Shown: positions 17,602 through 26,688 of the stretch, one piece after another
Numbering within the stretch: the first letter of the stretch is position 1
How the letters are laid out: each line of letters starts with the position of its first letter
Origin: RI-153 sp963752935
Lineage (GTDB): Bacteria; Chloroflexota; Anaerolineae; Caldilineales; Caldilineaceae
DNA: 64,000 bases
NCBI GenBank assembly: GCA_963752935.1
Contig: CAVWAL010000004.1
Span: 248,001-312,000 of the forward strand
Direction of reading: 5' to 3'
Made by a program: the position numbers and the translations under genes
Notes under the pieces: generated by a model
Told to the model about the DNA's origin: nothing
Databases searched by the model: none
The model's input: only the letters and a program-made list of their open reading frames with translations

Positions 17602-17891
17602 ACCGACGCTCCCAATACCGTCGCCCGCATCTGTCCCGCCGGCCTACGTACAATTTCCAATCTTGAATAATTGCATCTCGGCAACTTTCGTACTATCCTT
17701 CTATGCCATTGCAGCGAAGAAAACAGTCTCCGCCGACTACATACTCATCCACGACTGACCTGCATGTGTACCCTCGTGCAGATGAACGGGATGAGTGTAA
17801 ACCCAGTAGCAACCCTATCGAAATCCAGCGCGGCGCCCCCGGCGCCGTCTTTGTGCGTGTTTATCTGGCGATCATTCTGGAGGCTCCACCC
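17602..17891. other. Intergenic region before potA
   Basis: 290 bp without a recognisable gene. The potA frame is open from 17703, but the upstream codons have no homology-like sequence, and the better ribosome site is at 17878-17883. No confident promoter or riboswitch was found. Confidence 0.5.
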
Positions 17892-19076
17892 TTGGCGGTC
17901 AGTGTTGATCTGGTTCATGTGACCAAACGGTTTGGGGATTTTGTGGCTGTGGACGATCTGGTCTTGCAGATCGAGGACGGCGAGTTCTTTTCGCTGTTGG
18001 GGCCAAGCGGCTGCGGCAAGACGACGACGCTGCGCATGGTGGCCGGCTTCGAGCAGCCGACGTCGGGCATGATCCGCATTTACGGGCAGCAAGTGGAGGG
18101 TATCCCCGCCCACATGCGGCCTGTGAACACGGTCTTCCAAAGTTATGCGCTCTTTCCACACATGACGGTGGCCGAGAATGTGGCCTTTGGCCTGGAAATG
18201 CAGAAGACGCCGCGCCCCGAAATCAAACGCCGCGTGGGCGAAGCGCTGGAACTGGTGCGCTTGCCCAGCCTGGGCGGGCGCAAACCCGCGCAACTTTCGG
18301 GCGGGCAACAACAGCGCGTGGCGGTGGCGCGGGCACTGGTCAACCGGCCCAAGGTGCTGCTCCTGGATGAGCCGTTGGGCGCCCTCGATCTGAAACTGCG
18401 CAAGACCATGCAGTTGGAACTGAAACAGATCCAGTCCGAAGTGGGGATCACGTTCATCTACGTTACCCATGATCAGGAAGAAGCGCTCACGATGTCGAAC
18501 CGCATCGCCGTTATGCATGATGGGCTGGTGCAGCAGGTGGGCGAACCGTGGCAGATCTACGAGCACCCGGTCAATCGCTTCGTGGCCGATTTCATCGGCG
18601 AAACGAACTTCATCCCTGGGCGGGTGGCGGAACACAACGGGTTCGCCGTGGTAGATGTCCACGGTGTGCGGATCCTGGCCGATACGGATGGGCGCGAGGT
18701 GACGGCACAACAATTGGTGACGGTGGCCGTACGCCCCGAAAAGGTCAACGTCTATCCACGCGGCAAGGTGAATCTGCTCAAAACGGGCGTCGATCCCGAA
18801 GAAGCGCTGCAGATCCTGGGGGCGGGGTTGGCCGATCAGCGCGTCGATATGCGCCAATATCTGGAGATGGAAGCCGACAACGTGGTGATCGACGGCAAAA
18901 TTCTGGAGGAGATTTACATTGGCACCGATACCCGCTACCGCGTCGAAATCGCAGATGGTGTCGAGATCTTCGCCCGTATGCAGAATTACGGAGATCGCTA
19001 TGACCGGTTCTACGACGTAGGCGACCATGTCTACGTGCATTGGACTGCGGAAAACGCCACGGTTCTGACGGAGTGA
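17892..19076 (+). CDS. potA: Spermidine/putrescine ABC transporter ATPase PotA
   Basis: 394 residues from the TTG at 17892, chosen because TGGAGG lies eight bases upstream. An in-frame ATG at 17703 would add 63 unlikely residues. Walker A GPSGCGKT (37-44), the signature LSGGQQQRVAVARAL, Walker B LLLDEPLGALD and the H-loop YVTHDQEEAL are intact. The C-terminal third carries a TOBE-type regulatory domain, somewhat longer than usual. It energises uptake through the PotB and PotC genes that follow. First gene of the polyamine module. Confidence 0.92.
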   Translation: MAVSVDLVHVTKRFGDFVAVDDLVLQIEDGEFFSLLGPSGCGKTTTLRMVAGFEQPTSGMIRIYGQQVEGIPAHMRPVNTVFQSYALFPHMTVAENVAFGLEMQKTPRPEIKRRVGEALELVRLPSLGGRKPAQLSGGQQQRVAVARALVNRPKVLLLDEPLGALDLKLRKTMQLELKQIQSEVGITFIYVTHDQEEALTMSNRIAVMHDGLVQQVGEPWQIYEHPVNRFVADFIGETNFIPGRVAEHNGFAVVDVHGVRILADTDGREVTAQQLVTVAVRPEKVNVYPRGKVNLLKTGVDPEEALQILGAGLADQRVDMRQYLEMEADNVVIDGKILEEIYIGTDTRYRVEIADGVEIFARMQNYGDRYDRFYDVGDHVYVHWTAENATVLTE

Positions 19077-19236
19077 CACGTAGATGCCGGCCATGACGTG
19101 GCGATGCTCGCTGCCAGTGTTACAGACGCCCTATCCCCCTGTGGTGTTTACGCCGAACGGATCAGGTAGCGAGGCCGAATGTGTGGGCATGTATCATGCG
19201 GATTATTAGGAATCCAGAGGCGAACCCTAGACCAAG

Positions 19237-20595
19237 ATGACAGTGACTTCCGCAACGCAAACGACAGTCGACCGTACGCAGTTCACGATGTCCAAAGGGG
19301 CCAGCCCGCATCTTCAGGTGGGGGCGCTGCTGCTGTGGGGGCAGGTGCTGCTGTGGGCGATCCTGCTCTTCCGCTGGGTGACGTTCAATCAGCTTGACTT
19401 GCAGCCGCTGCAACTGGAATTGCTGCTGGCTCAACTGCCGGGCCCGGCCGCTTATGTGATCTACGGCGCTGCGATCGTCGTCGACCTGCTGCTGGGCTTC
19501 GCTCTGTGGCAAAACCGAGGACCGACGCGGCTGATCGGAGTGATCTACGGATCGGTGCTGGGCGTCGTCGCCGTGCTCTACTTTACCCTGTGGAACGGCG
19601 AGTTTTACATCCCCCTTGTGTTATTGGCGGCAGCGGGGTTGTTGATCCTGTTGGTGACGCGGCAGACGGCCTGGTCGTTGGCCTTCCCGGCGGCGTTGTG
19701 GCTGGGTATCTTCTTCTTGCTGCCCATGTTCATCGTGTTGGCCGTCAGCTTCGGCGAACGCTCACGCCTGGGTACGGTGGCCTATCCTGCTTTTGAACTG
19801 GGCAACCTGGGCGTCTATTTTAACGACTACACGCGCTTTTTTAGCCGGGTTGGCGGTGACTTCATCTACCTGCGCATCTTTGCCCGTTCGATCTGGCTGG
19901 CCACTCTGAATACTTTGATCTGTCTGGCGCTTAGCTACCCCTTCTCGTATTGGATTGCCCGTCGCCCGCCCCAATATCGGGGGATGCTTATCTTCCTCGT
20001 GATGATCCCGTTTTGGACGAATTTCCTGGTGCGCACCTATGCCTGGATGTTGATCCTGCGCGATACCGGGGTCGTCAACAATTTCTGGACGATGACTCTG
20101 CACGATGCTGCGCTGTCACTGGTTGGGCAAGGATCGATCTTCGTCTGGTTGGCATCGGTGACGGCCAATCCGCTACCGCTGCTCTTTAACCAGGGAGCGG
20201 TGCTGCTCGGGCTGTTCTACGGGTATTTCCCCTTTATGGTGCTGCCGCTGTACAGCAATCTTGAAAAGCTCGATTGGTCTTTGCTCGAAGCCGCCGCCGA
20301 TCTGGGCGCAAACGGCTGGCAACGGCTGACGCGCATCCTGCTGCCGCTCTCCGCACCGGGGATCGTGGCCGGATCGATCGTGGTCTTTATTCCTTCTCTG
20401 GGCGCTTATGTTACCCCCGATCTGCTGGGCGGGGCGAAAGTTGCCTTGATTGGCAACCTGCTGCAGCAACAGTTTATGACGGTGCGCGATTGGCCCTTCG
20501 GGTCCGCTATCGGCTTCATCCTGATGGCGATTATGCTGGGCGCCGTCATGCTCTACTTCCGCATTTTGAACCGAAGCACAGCGGCCGGTGATTAG
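19237..20595 (+). CDS. potB: Polyamine ABC permease PotB with extra four-helix N-terminal domain
   Basis: 452 residues, against about 280-300 for usual PotB. The canonical permease starts near residue 145 (AWSLAFPAALWLGIFFLLPM) and has the EAA loop EAAADLGANGWQRLTRILLPL, which docks to PotA. Residues 1-144 add four hydrophobic helices (about 28-48, 70-92, 97-119 and 122-141) that I do not recognise. An internal start before residue 145 is possible, but no ribosome site marks one. The start at 19237 has only a weak upstream AGAGG. The gap from potA is 160 bp. Confidence 0.88.
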   Translation: MTVTSATQTTVDRTQFTMSKGASPHLQVGALLLWGQVLLWAILLFRWVTFNQLDLQPLQLELLLAQLPGPAAYVIYGAAIVVDLLLGFALWQNRGPTRLIGVIYGSVLGVVAVLYFTLWNGEFYIPLVLLAAAGLLILLVTRQTAWSLAFPAALWLGIFFLLPMFIVLAVSFGERSRLGTVAYPAFELGNLGVYFNDYTRFFSRVGGDFIYLRIFARSIWLATLNTLICLALSYPFSYWIARRPPQYRGMLIFLVMIPFWTNFLVRTYAWMLILRDTGVVNNFWTMTLHDAALSLVGQGSIFVWLASVTANPLPLLFNQGAVLLGLFYGYFPFMVLPLYSNLEKLDWSLLEAAADLGANGWQRLTRILLPLSAPGIVAGSIVVFIPSLGAYVTPDLLGGAKVALIGNLLQQQFMTVRDWPFGSAIGFILMAIMLGAVMLYFRILNRSTAAGD

Positions 20596-20637
20596 GGGGA
20601 CTATGCACATCTGCTACCTGCCTGAAAGAAACTGTCA

Positions 20638-21450
20638 ATGACTACAGCTACTTTGGCCCCTCCGCTGCGGGCGCGGATGCGGACGGCATTCAATCGCAAT
20701 GTTTTGACATGGTTGGCGGTCGGTGTTTTTCTGTTTCTGTATGTGCCGATCCTGATCTTGATCATCTACTCGTTTAACGCCAATAAGATTGTCGGCGTGT
20801 GGACGGGTTTCAGCCTGGACTGGTATCGCGTTCTCTTCCAAGACGAAGCCGTGATCAATGCGTTTTGGGTGAGCATGTGGGTGGCCTTCTGGTCCACATT
20901 GATCAGCACGATCCTGGGCACGTTGGCGGCACTGGTATTGGAACGCTACCGCTTCGCTGGTAGACTCACCTTCGATGGCGTGCTCTACCTGCCCATCATC
21001 ATCCCAGATATTGTGATGGCGCTCTCCACGCTGCTCTTTTTTGTCACGGCGGGGATCGCGCTGAGTCGGTACACCATTCTGATCGCGCACGTGGCTTTCA
21101 ATATCTCGTTTGTGGCGTTGGTGGTGCGGGCACGACTGGCCGACATGGACGGACGCCTCGAAGAGGCCGCCGCCGATCTGGGGGCGAACGCCTGGCAGAC
21201 CTTTCTGCGTGTCACCCTGCCGCTGCTCATGCCCGGCATTGTCTCGGGCGCCTTGCTCGCCTTCACCCTGTCGTTGGATGATTTCGTCATCACCTTCTTT
21301 GTGGCCGGCCCTGGTTCCACTACACTGCCGGTGCGGGTCTACTCCATGATCCGCTTTGGTGTGTCTCCTGAGGTCAACGCGATTTCGACGTTGATGTTTG
21401 TTGGGTCTACAGTCCTGGTTGTCATTTCGCTAATTTTGCAGCGCAAGTAG
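20638..21450 (+). CDS. potC: Polyamine ABC permease PotC
   Basis: 270 residues, normal for PotC, with six hydrophobic helices and the EAA motif EEAAADLGANAWQTFLRVTLPLLMPGI near residues 175-203, then LSLDDFVITFFVAGPG, typical of the PotC branch. It forms the transmembrane channel with PotB. It starts 42 bp after potB and ends 39 bp before potD on the same strand, consistent with one potABCD operon. Confidence 0.93.
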   Translation: MTTATLAPPLRARMRTAFNRNVLTWLAVGVFLFLYVPILILIIYSFNANKIVGVWTGFSLDWYRVLFQDEAVINAFWVSMWVAFWSTLISTILGTLAALVLERYRFAGRLTFDGVLYLPIIIPDIVMALSTLLFFVTAGIALSRYTILIAHVAFNISFVALVVRARLADMDGRLEEAAADLGANAWQTFLRVTLPLLMPGIVSGALLAFTLSLDDFVITFFVAGPGSTTLPVRVYSMIRFGVSPEVNAISTLMFVGSTVLVVISLILQRK

Positions 21451-21489
21451 CCTTGTCCCCACTGCCTTTTTACCGGAGGAATCTATCGG

Positions 21490-22653
21490 ATGAAGAAGTT
21501 TTTGCTCTTGTTGGTGTTGATCTCTGCCCTGATGATCGCCGCCTGTGCCGGTGGCCCCGGTGGTGGTCCCGGTGGTGGACCGGCGGCCTCGCCTCCTGAA
21601 GCCGGCGAATCCTCCCCTGCCAGTAGTGACGGCCCGGAGTTGGCCGATCAGTTGAGCGTCTACAACTGGACGGACTACATCGATGAAGATGTCTTGGCAA
21701 GGTACGAAGAAGAGTACGGCGTGGACATTATCTTCGATACGTACGCCTCAAACGAGGATCTGCTGGCCAAGTTGTCGGCAGGCGCCACCGGTTACGATGT
21801 GATCTTCCCGTCGGATTACATGGTGGGGCAGATGATCGAACTGGGCTTGCTGGCTGAGATCGACACGGATCGGCTTTCCAACTTTGCCAACCTGGATCCG
21901 CTCTTCCTGAACCCACCCTTTGATCCAGGCAATGCACACTGTGTCCCCTACCAGTGGGGCACCACCGGCATCGGCTATCAGGTGAACGATCCTGCCTTTG
22001 CCGATACCCAACCCGACAGTTGGGCATATCTCTATGATCCGGCTGTGCTTGAGCAGTACGCGGATCGCGGCATCAATGCGCTCAACGATCAGCGTGAGTT
22101 GCTGGCAACCGCACTCTTCTACCTGGGTTACAGCCCGAACACTCAGGAGCGCGCCCAGCTTGAAGAAGCCCGCGATCTGATCATTCAGGCCAAGCCCTAC
22201 TGGAAGACCTTTAACAGCGAAGACTATGACGATTCCTTGATGATTCCCGGTGAGATCACGCTCTCACACGCATGGAGCGGCGATACCGCCAATGCCATCT
22301 GGAACACAACCGACGATGCCACCGGTGAGAGCGAGTGGGCCTATGTCATCCCCAAAGAGGGGGCAGTCAAGTGGCTCGACAACGTCTGTATTCCCGCCTC
22401 TTCGGAACGGTACGAGACGGCGCTGCACTTTATGAACTACCTGATCGATGCAGAGAATGCGGCCGCAGTCACCAACTATACCTATTACGCCAGCCCCAAT
22501 CTGGCGGCCAGGGAGTTCATCGACGAGGATATCCTCAACGATCCTGGCATCTTCCCGTCGGATGAAGTGATGGCGAAGCTGCAGTGGCTCACAGATGTGG
22601 GCGACGCTGTCTTTATCTACGATGAGATGTGGACGGCCATCAAAGGTCAGTAA
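21490..22653 (+). CDS. potD: Polyamine-binding lipoprotein PotD
   Basis: 387 residues. The N-terminus is a lipoprotein signal (MKKFLLLLVLISALMIAAC) with lipobox A-A-C at 17-19, followed by a Gly/Pro/Ser linker. The mature protein begins SVYNWTDYIDEDVLARYEEEYGVDI and contains GYDVIFPSDYMVGQMIELGLL, PYQWGTTGIGY and HAWSGDTAN, all characteristic of spermidine/putrescine-binding proteins (SBP_bac_8/PotD). GGAGGA nine bases upstream marks the start. It captures polyamine outside the membrane for PotABC. Which polyamine it prefers is not clear from sequence alone. Confidence 0.93.
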   Translation: MKKFLLLLVLISALMIAACAGGPGGGPGGGPAASPPEAGESSPASSDGPELADQLSVYNWTDYIDEDVLARYEEEYGVDIIFDTYASNEDLLAKLSAGATGYDVIFPSDYMVGQMIELGLLAEIDTDRLSNFANLDPLFLNPPFDPGNAHCVPYQWGTTGIGYQVNDPAFADTQPDSWAYLYDPAVLEQYADRGINALNDQRELLATALFYLGYSPNTQERAQLEEARDLIIQAKPYWKTFNSEDYDDSLMIPGEITLSHAWSGDTANAIWNTTDDATGESEWAYVIPKEGAVKWLDNVCIPASSERYETALHFMNYLIDAENAAAVTNYTYYASPNLAAREFIDEDILNDPGIFPSDEVMAKLQWLTDVGDAVFIYDEMWTAIKGQ

Positions 22654-22734
22654 AGAATTGCGACTGGGGGCTGGGCAGGCGATCCTTCCTGCCTAGCCTC
22701 CAGTCGCCAACCCCGAATCACCAAAAGAGGCCAT

Positions 22735-24045
22735 ATGCCCCTCACCTCAACGATTGTCATTGGCGCCGGCATGGCCGGGATCGCGGCGGCGCGCACACTG
22801 CATGACGCCGGCCATCCCGTGAAGATACTGGAAGCGCGCGAGCGTATCGGCGGGCGCACACACACAGATCACTCGCTGGGCTTCAGCAACGATCTGGGCG
22901 CAGCCTGGATCCACGGGCCGACGGCCAACCCCCTGACGGCGCTGGCCAGGCGCTTCGGCGTCGCCACCCTCGACACCGACTTTGAGAACCGCAGCGGTCG
23001 CGCGGTGATGGCCTTCGACGCCGATGGATCCCCCCTGGACATGGCCGAGTACACGACGGGGCTGCGCTACTTCCGTGGCCTCTACGACCGCTTCTTTACC
23101 TCTATCCTTTACGAACGCCCGTCCGACGATGTGCGTTCTCTGGCCGATCTGCTGCCGCTGATCCAGGCTGAGGGGGATGAGATGAGCGACGCTGCGGCCA
23201 AGGGGTACTATTACTCCTCAATAGTCCGCAGCCAGTACAGTGACGCCGCCGATCTGAACGAAATCGACTGGCGGCTGAGCAATCGTTATGTCAAACTGCC
23301 CGGCGGAGATCTGTTGTTGCCCGGCGGCGGCTATGGCCGCATTGTCGAAGGTCTGGCCGAGGGTCTGGCCATCGAAACCGGCGTCGTCGTCGAGCGCATC
23401 GAATACGGTGATGGGGGCGTGCACATCCTGACCAACCGCGGCCGGGAACGCTTCGATCGCGCCGTGATCACCGTCCCCCTGGGTGTGCTCAAAGCCGGCG
23501 TGATTGCCTTTTCGCCGGCCCTGCCCGCCGAAAAAGAGGCGGCCATCCAACGCATCGGATTTGGCTATTATGAAAAATTGGCGCTAAAATTCCCGCGCTG
23601 CTTCTGGCCCTTGGAGCCGCACCGCTTCAGCTACCTGCCCGGTACCCAGCCGGAACTCTTCACCTCCTGGTTGAACATGGCCCACTATTGTGGAGAACCG
23701 GTCCTGGTGGCCAGCCATGCCGGCAGCCGGGCCCGCCTCACCAATGGCTGGGATGATGAGACAATCATCCGTGAAGCGCTGATGGTGCTGCGCAGACTTT
23801 TCGGCCCGGATGTGCCCGAACCGGTGGCCCATGTGCGCACCGGCTGGGCAGCCGATCCATTCAGCCGGGGCAGCTACTCCTTCTCGCAAGTGGGTGGCAT
23901 GCTGGGCGATCGGCGCACCCTGGCCGAGCCGGTGGCCGGGCGTCTCTTCTTCGCCGGGGAAGCTGCTCACTCGCGTTACTTTGGCACCGTTCACGGCGCC
24001 TATGAGACAGGCGTACGCGCCGCGCGAGAGATACTACAATCCTGA
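22735..24045 (+). CDS. FAD-dependent amine (polyamine) oxidase
   Basis: 436 residues of the flavin amine oxidase superfamily. The Rossmann motif is VIGAGMAGIAAARTL (7-21), then EARERIGGRTHT (about 34-45), GAAWIHGP and, near the C-terminus, LFFAGEAAHSRYFGTVHGAYETG, which closes over FAD. WIHG is also found in eukaryotic polyamine oxidases and their bacterial relatives. Placed between potD and aguB, it probably oxidises putrescine, spermidine or an N-acetyl derivative, giving an aminoaldehyde and peroxide. A tryptophan-oxidase-type role is less likely. No export signal, so cytoplasmic. Confidence 0.87.
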   Translation: MPLTSTIVIGAGMAGIAAARTLHDAGHPVKILEARERIGGRTHTDHSLGFSNDLGAAWIHGPTANPLTALARRFGVATLDTDFENRSGRAVMAFDADGSPLDMAEYTTGLRYFRGLYDRFFTSILYERPSDDVRSLADLLPLIQAEGDEMSDAAAKGYYYSSIVRSQYSDAADLNEIDWRLSNRYVKLPGGDLLLPGGGYGRIVEGLAEGLAIETGVVVERIEYGDGGVHILTNRGRERFDRAVITVPLGVLKAGVIAFSPALPAEKEAAIQRIGFGYYEKLALKFPRCFWPLEPHRFSYLPGTQPELFTSWLNMAHYCGEPVLVASHAGSRARLTNGWDDETIIREALMVLRRLFGPDVPEPVAHVRTGWAADPFSRGSYSFSQVGGMLGDRRTLAEPVAGRLFFAGEAAHSRYFGTVHGAYETGVRAAREILQS

Positions 24046-24075
24046 ATCGTTCAATTCCAACAAGAGGGCCTTTGC

Positions 24076-24933
24076 ATGGATCCCATCCGCGTGGCGCTGG
24101 CACAGACCTTTTGGCCGGGCAGCCGTTTGAAAATGATGGAAGCCGTACGCGTGTTGGTGGCGGAAGCCGCCGGGCGCGGCGCCTCGCTGGTCTGTTTGCA
24201 CGAGTTTACCCTGTCCCCTTACTTTGCCAGCGTCATCGACCCCGAAAACTATATCTGGGCCGAACCGCTGCGTGGCGGAGACTCGGATCTGCTTTTCGGC
24301 GAATTGGCGCGCAGACACGGTGTGCACATCGTCGGCAGTCTTTTTGAGGAAGGCGCTGACGGCCACTATTGGGATACTGCCACCCTCCACGCACCGAACG
24401 GCGAACTGGCGGGCTACACGCGCAAGGTTCATATTCCGCAGGGGGAGGGCTACCACGAGGATCACTACTTCGGCGGCGCCGATGACTTCCCCATCCACAC
24501 GGTTGCGGGGGTGAAGACGGCGTTGCCCACCTGCTATGATCAGTGGTTCCCCGAGCTTTCGCGCATCTACGCACTCAACGGCGCTGAGTTTATCTTTTAC
24601 CCCACCGCGATCGGCTCTGAACCCGGCGCGCCGGAGGTGGACACGATGTCGGCCTGGCAGACCGTCATGCGTGGGCAGGCGATAGCCAACGGTGTCTACA
24701 TTGCCGCCGCCAATCGCGTCGGTGTAGAAGGCGTCACCTTCTACGGCAGCAGCTTCATCTGCGACCCTATGGGCAACATTCTGGCGCAGGCCGGCCGCGA
24801 GCAGACCGAAGTCATTGTTGCCGATCTTGATCCCACCATCCTTGAGCAGTGGCGCGCATTGTTTCCCCTGTTGCAGCAGCGTCGGCCAGAGATCTACGGA
24901 CGATTGCTGATGGGTCATGGGCATAGGGGTTAA
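24076..24933 (+). CDS. aguB: N-carbamoylputrescine amidase (nitrilase superfamily)
   Basis: 285 residues of normal length. The catalytic triad of carbon-nitrogen hydrolases is visible: Glu in HEFTLS (about 44), Lys in RKVHIP (about 119) and Cys in PTCYDQWFPE (about 155). GEGYHEDHYFGG and YPTAIGSEP are typical of AguB. The enzyme splits N-carbamoylputrescine to putrescine, CO2 and ammonia, following agmatine deiminase (aguA at 28691). The start has AGAGGG eight bases upstream. The last residues and the stop codon lie within the arm of a repeat element, so the natural C-terminus may have been altered by insertion. Confidence 0.93.
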   Translation: MDPIRVALAQTFWPGSRLKMMEAVRVLVAEAAGRGASLVCLHEFTLSPYFASVIDPENYIWAEPLRGGDSDLLFGELARRHGVHIVGSLFEEGADGHYWDTATLHAPNGELAGYTRKVHIPQGEGYHEDHYFGGADDFPIHTVAGVKTALPTCYDQWFPELSRIYALNGAEFIFYPTAIGSEPGAPEVDTMSAWQTVMRGQAIANGVYIAAANRVGVEGVTFYGSSFICDPMGNILAQAGREQTEVIVADLDPTILEQWRALFPLLQQRRPEIYGRLLMGHGHRG

Positions 24934-25138
24934 GATAAGCTCCGTTCGAGCAAGTGCCGGGGTTTTTCCTCCTGGCGTCACGTCCAGAAGGGAATAGCCA
25001 CAGAGAACACAAAGAACACATAGATAAGGACGTTTCCATCTTCTTCTTTGCGTTCTTTGTGTTCTTTGTGGCCAATTCTCTTGCCTGCGCACGAGGATAC
25101 GGGGGCGTGGAGCATAGAGCCTTAACTTAACGCCTATG
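24922..25138 (+). repeat. Inverted-repeat element, family C, copy 1, with nested hairpin
   Basis: Ends are 18-bp inverted repeats matching at 16 positions (24922-24939 and 25121-25138). A 21-bp inner inverted repeat with one mismatch (24997-25017 and 25052-25072, CACAGAGAACACAAAG type) lies within. The subterminal block CTCCGTTCGAGCAAGTGC recurs at 28311-28328. No coding capacity. It begins inside the aguB coding sequence. Confidence 0.75.
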
Positions 25139-25283
25139 GGGGTCATGGGTAACGAGGCTTGGTTGTGCGGTGACCAGGCGAAGGTTGAATTTCCGCTGCA
25201 TAGTGTTGTGGTTTGGAGTATGCTATAGTTTGCTCATTGAGCGCGTGTGGCGCTGAAATGTACGCCCAGAGGCAACCTCACTG
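25139..25283 (+). promoter_or_regulatory. Possible promoter for the MFS gene
   Basis: An extended -10 like sequence TGCTATAGT (25221-25229) lies about 55 bp before the start codon. The -35 region is poor. Nothing else is recognisable in this stretch. Confidence 0.3.
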
Positions 25284-26597
25284 ATGGCTTCTTCCCCTGT
25301 TCCCCCTGTAGATACAGCACCGGCGGATGTGGTCAAGCCGATCGATGCGACGCTAGCGGCCAAACCGGCCGGAAACTTCACCGTGCTGCGCCAGCGCAAC
25401 TTTGCCTGGTTCCTCACCGGCACCACCCTCTCTAACAGCGGACAGTGGATCCAGCAGGTGACGCTGAGCTGGCTGGTCTATGAACTCACCGGCTCTGGTG
25501 CAATGTTGGGGACGCTCAACTTGATGCGATCGCTGGCTACGTTGGGGTTGGCGCCTTTTGCCGGGGTCGCCATCGACCGCTTCCCCCGCCGCCGGTTGAT
25601 GGTGGGCGTCAACGGCTGGCTCTTTGCCATCAGTATGATCTTTGGGGTGATCATCTCCATCCACCCGGCGCTGATTTGGCCGCTCTTTGCCTTCTCTTTT
25701 TTGGGGGGTGTGGCCCAGGCCGTGGACATGCCGCTGCGTCAGACGGTGATCTTTGTGCTGGTGCCCCGCTCGCTCGCGCCCAGCGCCGTGGCGTTGGTGC
25801 AGACCGGTTGGGCGGTCATGCGCTCGCTGGGGCCTGCCATCGGCGGCTTTTTGATCCTGTGGGTAGGGCCGCAAGGGAACTTTTTTGTGCAGGCGGGCGC
25901 CTACGCGCTGGTGGCGTTGACAATCCTCAAGTTGAACTTTCCGCCGGAACGTTCGAGTTTGAGCACGGGCGCCACGCGCAGCAACCTGTTGGATGGTCTG
26001 CGCTACGTCATCAAGGAACCCACGACCCGCGCCTTTCTGCTCATGGGCTGGGTGCTGCCCCTCTTTATCATTCCCAACTACTCGGCGCTGCCGCCCATCT
26101 ACGCCAAGGACGTCTTCGGGGGCGGGCCGGATACGCTGGGTGCGCTCCTCTCCGCCGTGGGGATCGGCGGCATCTTCGGCGGTTTTGTCTCGGCGGCACT
26201 GAGTCGTTTTGAGCGGCGCGGATTGATCCAATTGGGGGCGCTGTTTCTGCTCAGTCTCTCGCTCATCGGCTTCGCCTTGAGTTCGATCTTCTGGATCTCG
26301 CTGGTCTGCCTGGCGGTCTCCGGCTTTTTTGAAATGATCTACCTCACCTCCAACCAGACCCTTTTGCAGCTTTCCATCCCCGACGCCCTGCGTGGACGGG
26401 TGACGGGGATCGTCACGTTGAACGCAGGCTTGATGCCCATCGGTGCGTTGATCGCGGGTGTAGGCGCAGACTTCTTCGGCCCTCAGTTGATGACACTTCT
26501 CCTCAGCGGCAGCGCCGGGTTGGTTTCCGTGGCAGTCTATTTCTCCTCGTCAATTATCCGCGACTACCGGCTCAGCTCGGCCATGGGGGAGGGATAG
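25284..26597 (+). CDS. Major facilitator superfamily transporter (MFS_3/enterobactin-exporter-like)
   Basis: 437 residues with about 12 hydrophobic helices after a polar N-terminal tail of 40 residues. The N-terminal motif FAWFLTGTTLSNSGQWIQQVTLSWLVYELTGS and GVAIDRFPRRRLM (loop 2-3 motif A) match the MFS_3 group of exporters. Substrate unknown. It could export a polyamine derivative or other metabolite, given its place between aguB and the aminotransferase, but this family is often placed without relation to neighbours. Confidence 0.88.
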   Translation: MASSPVPPVDTAPADVVKPIDATLAAKPAGNFTVLRQRNFAWFLTGTTLSNSGQWIQQVTLSWLVYELTGSGAMLGTLNLMRSLATLGLAPFAGVAIDRFPRRRLMVGVNGWLFAISMIFGVIISIHPALIWPLFAFSFLGGVAQAVDMPLRQTVIFVLVPRSLAPSAVALVQTGWAVMRSLGPAIGGFLILWVGPQGNFFVQAGAYALVALTILKLNFPPERSSLSTGATRSNLLDGLRYVIKEPTTRAFLLMGWVLPLFIIPNYSALPPIYAKDVFGGGPDTLGALLSAVGIGGIFGGFVSAALSRFERRGLIQLGALFLLSLSLIGFALSSIFWISLVCLAVSGFFEMIYLTSNQTLLQLSIPDALRGRVTGIVTLNAGLMPIGALIAGVGADFFGPQLMTLLLSGSAGLVSVAVYFSSSIIRDYRLSSAMGEG

Positions 26598-26688
26598 ACA
26601 GGGCACGATTTTCGCACCGTCATGATCCAATCGCAGCGCCATCTGCGTCGACGAGTCCATACGCACCACTACGCTTTCCGGAGGCCCC

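Noticed and set aside
17745..19094. 449-residue frame on the minus strand opposite potA
   Set aside because: It mirrors the strongly conserved ABC ATPase on the plus strand. The antisense product is His/Arg-rich without domains.
24034..25146. 370-residue minus-strand frame over aguB and the downstream repeat
   Set aside because: Antisense to a nitrilase with a complete catalytic triad. It begins in repeat DNA.
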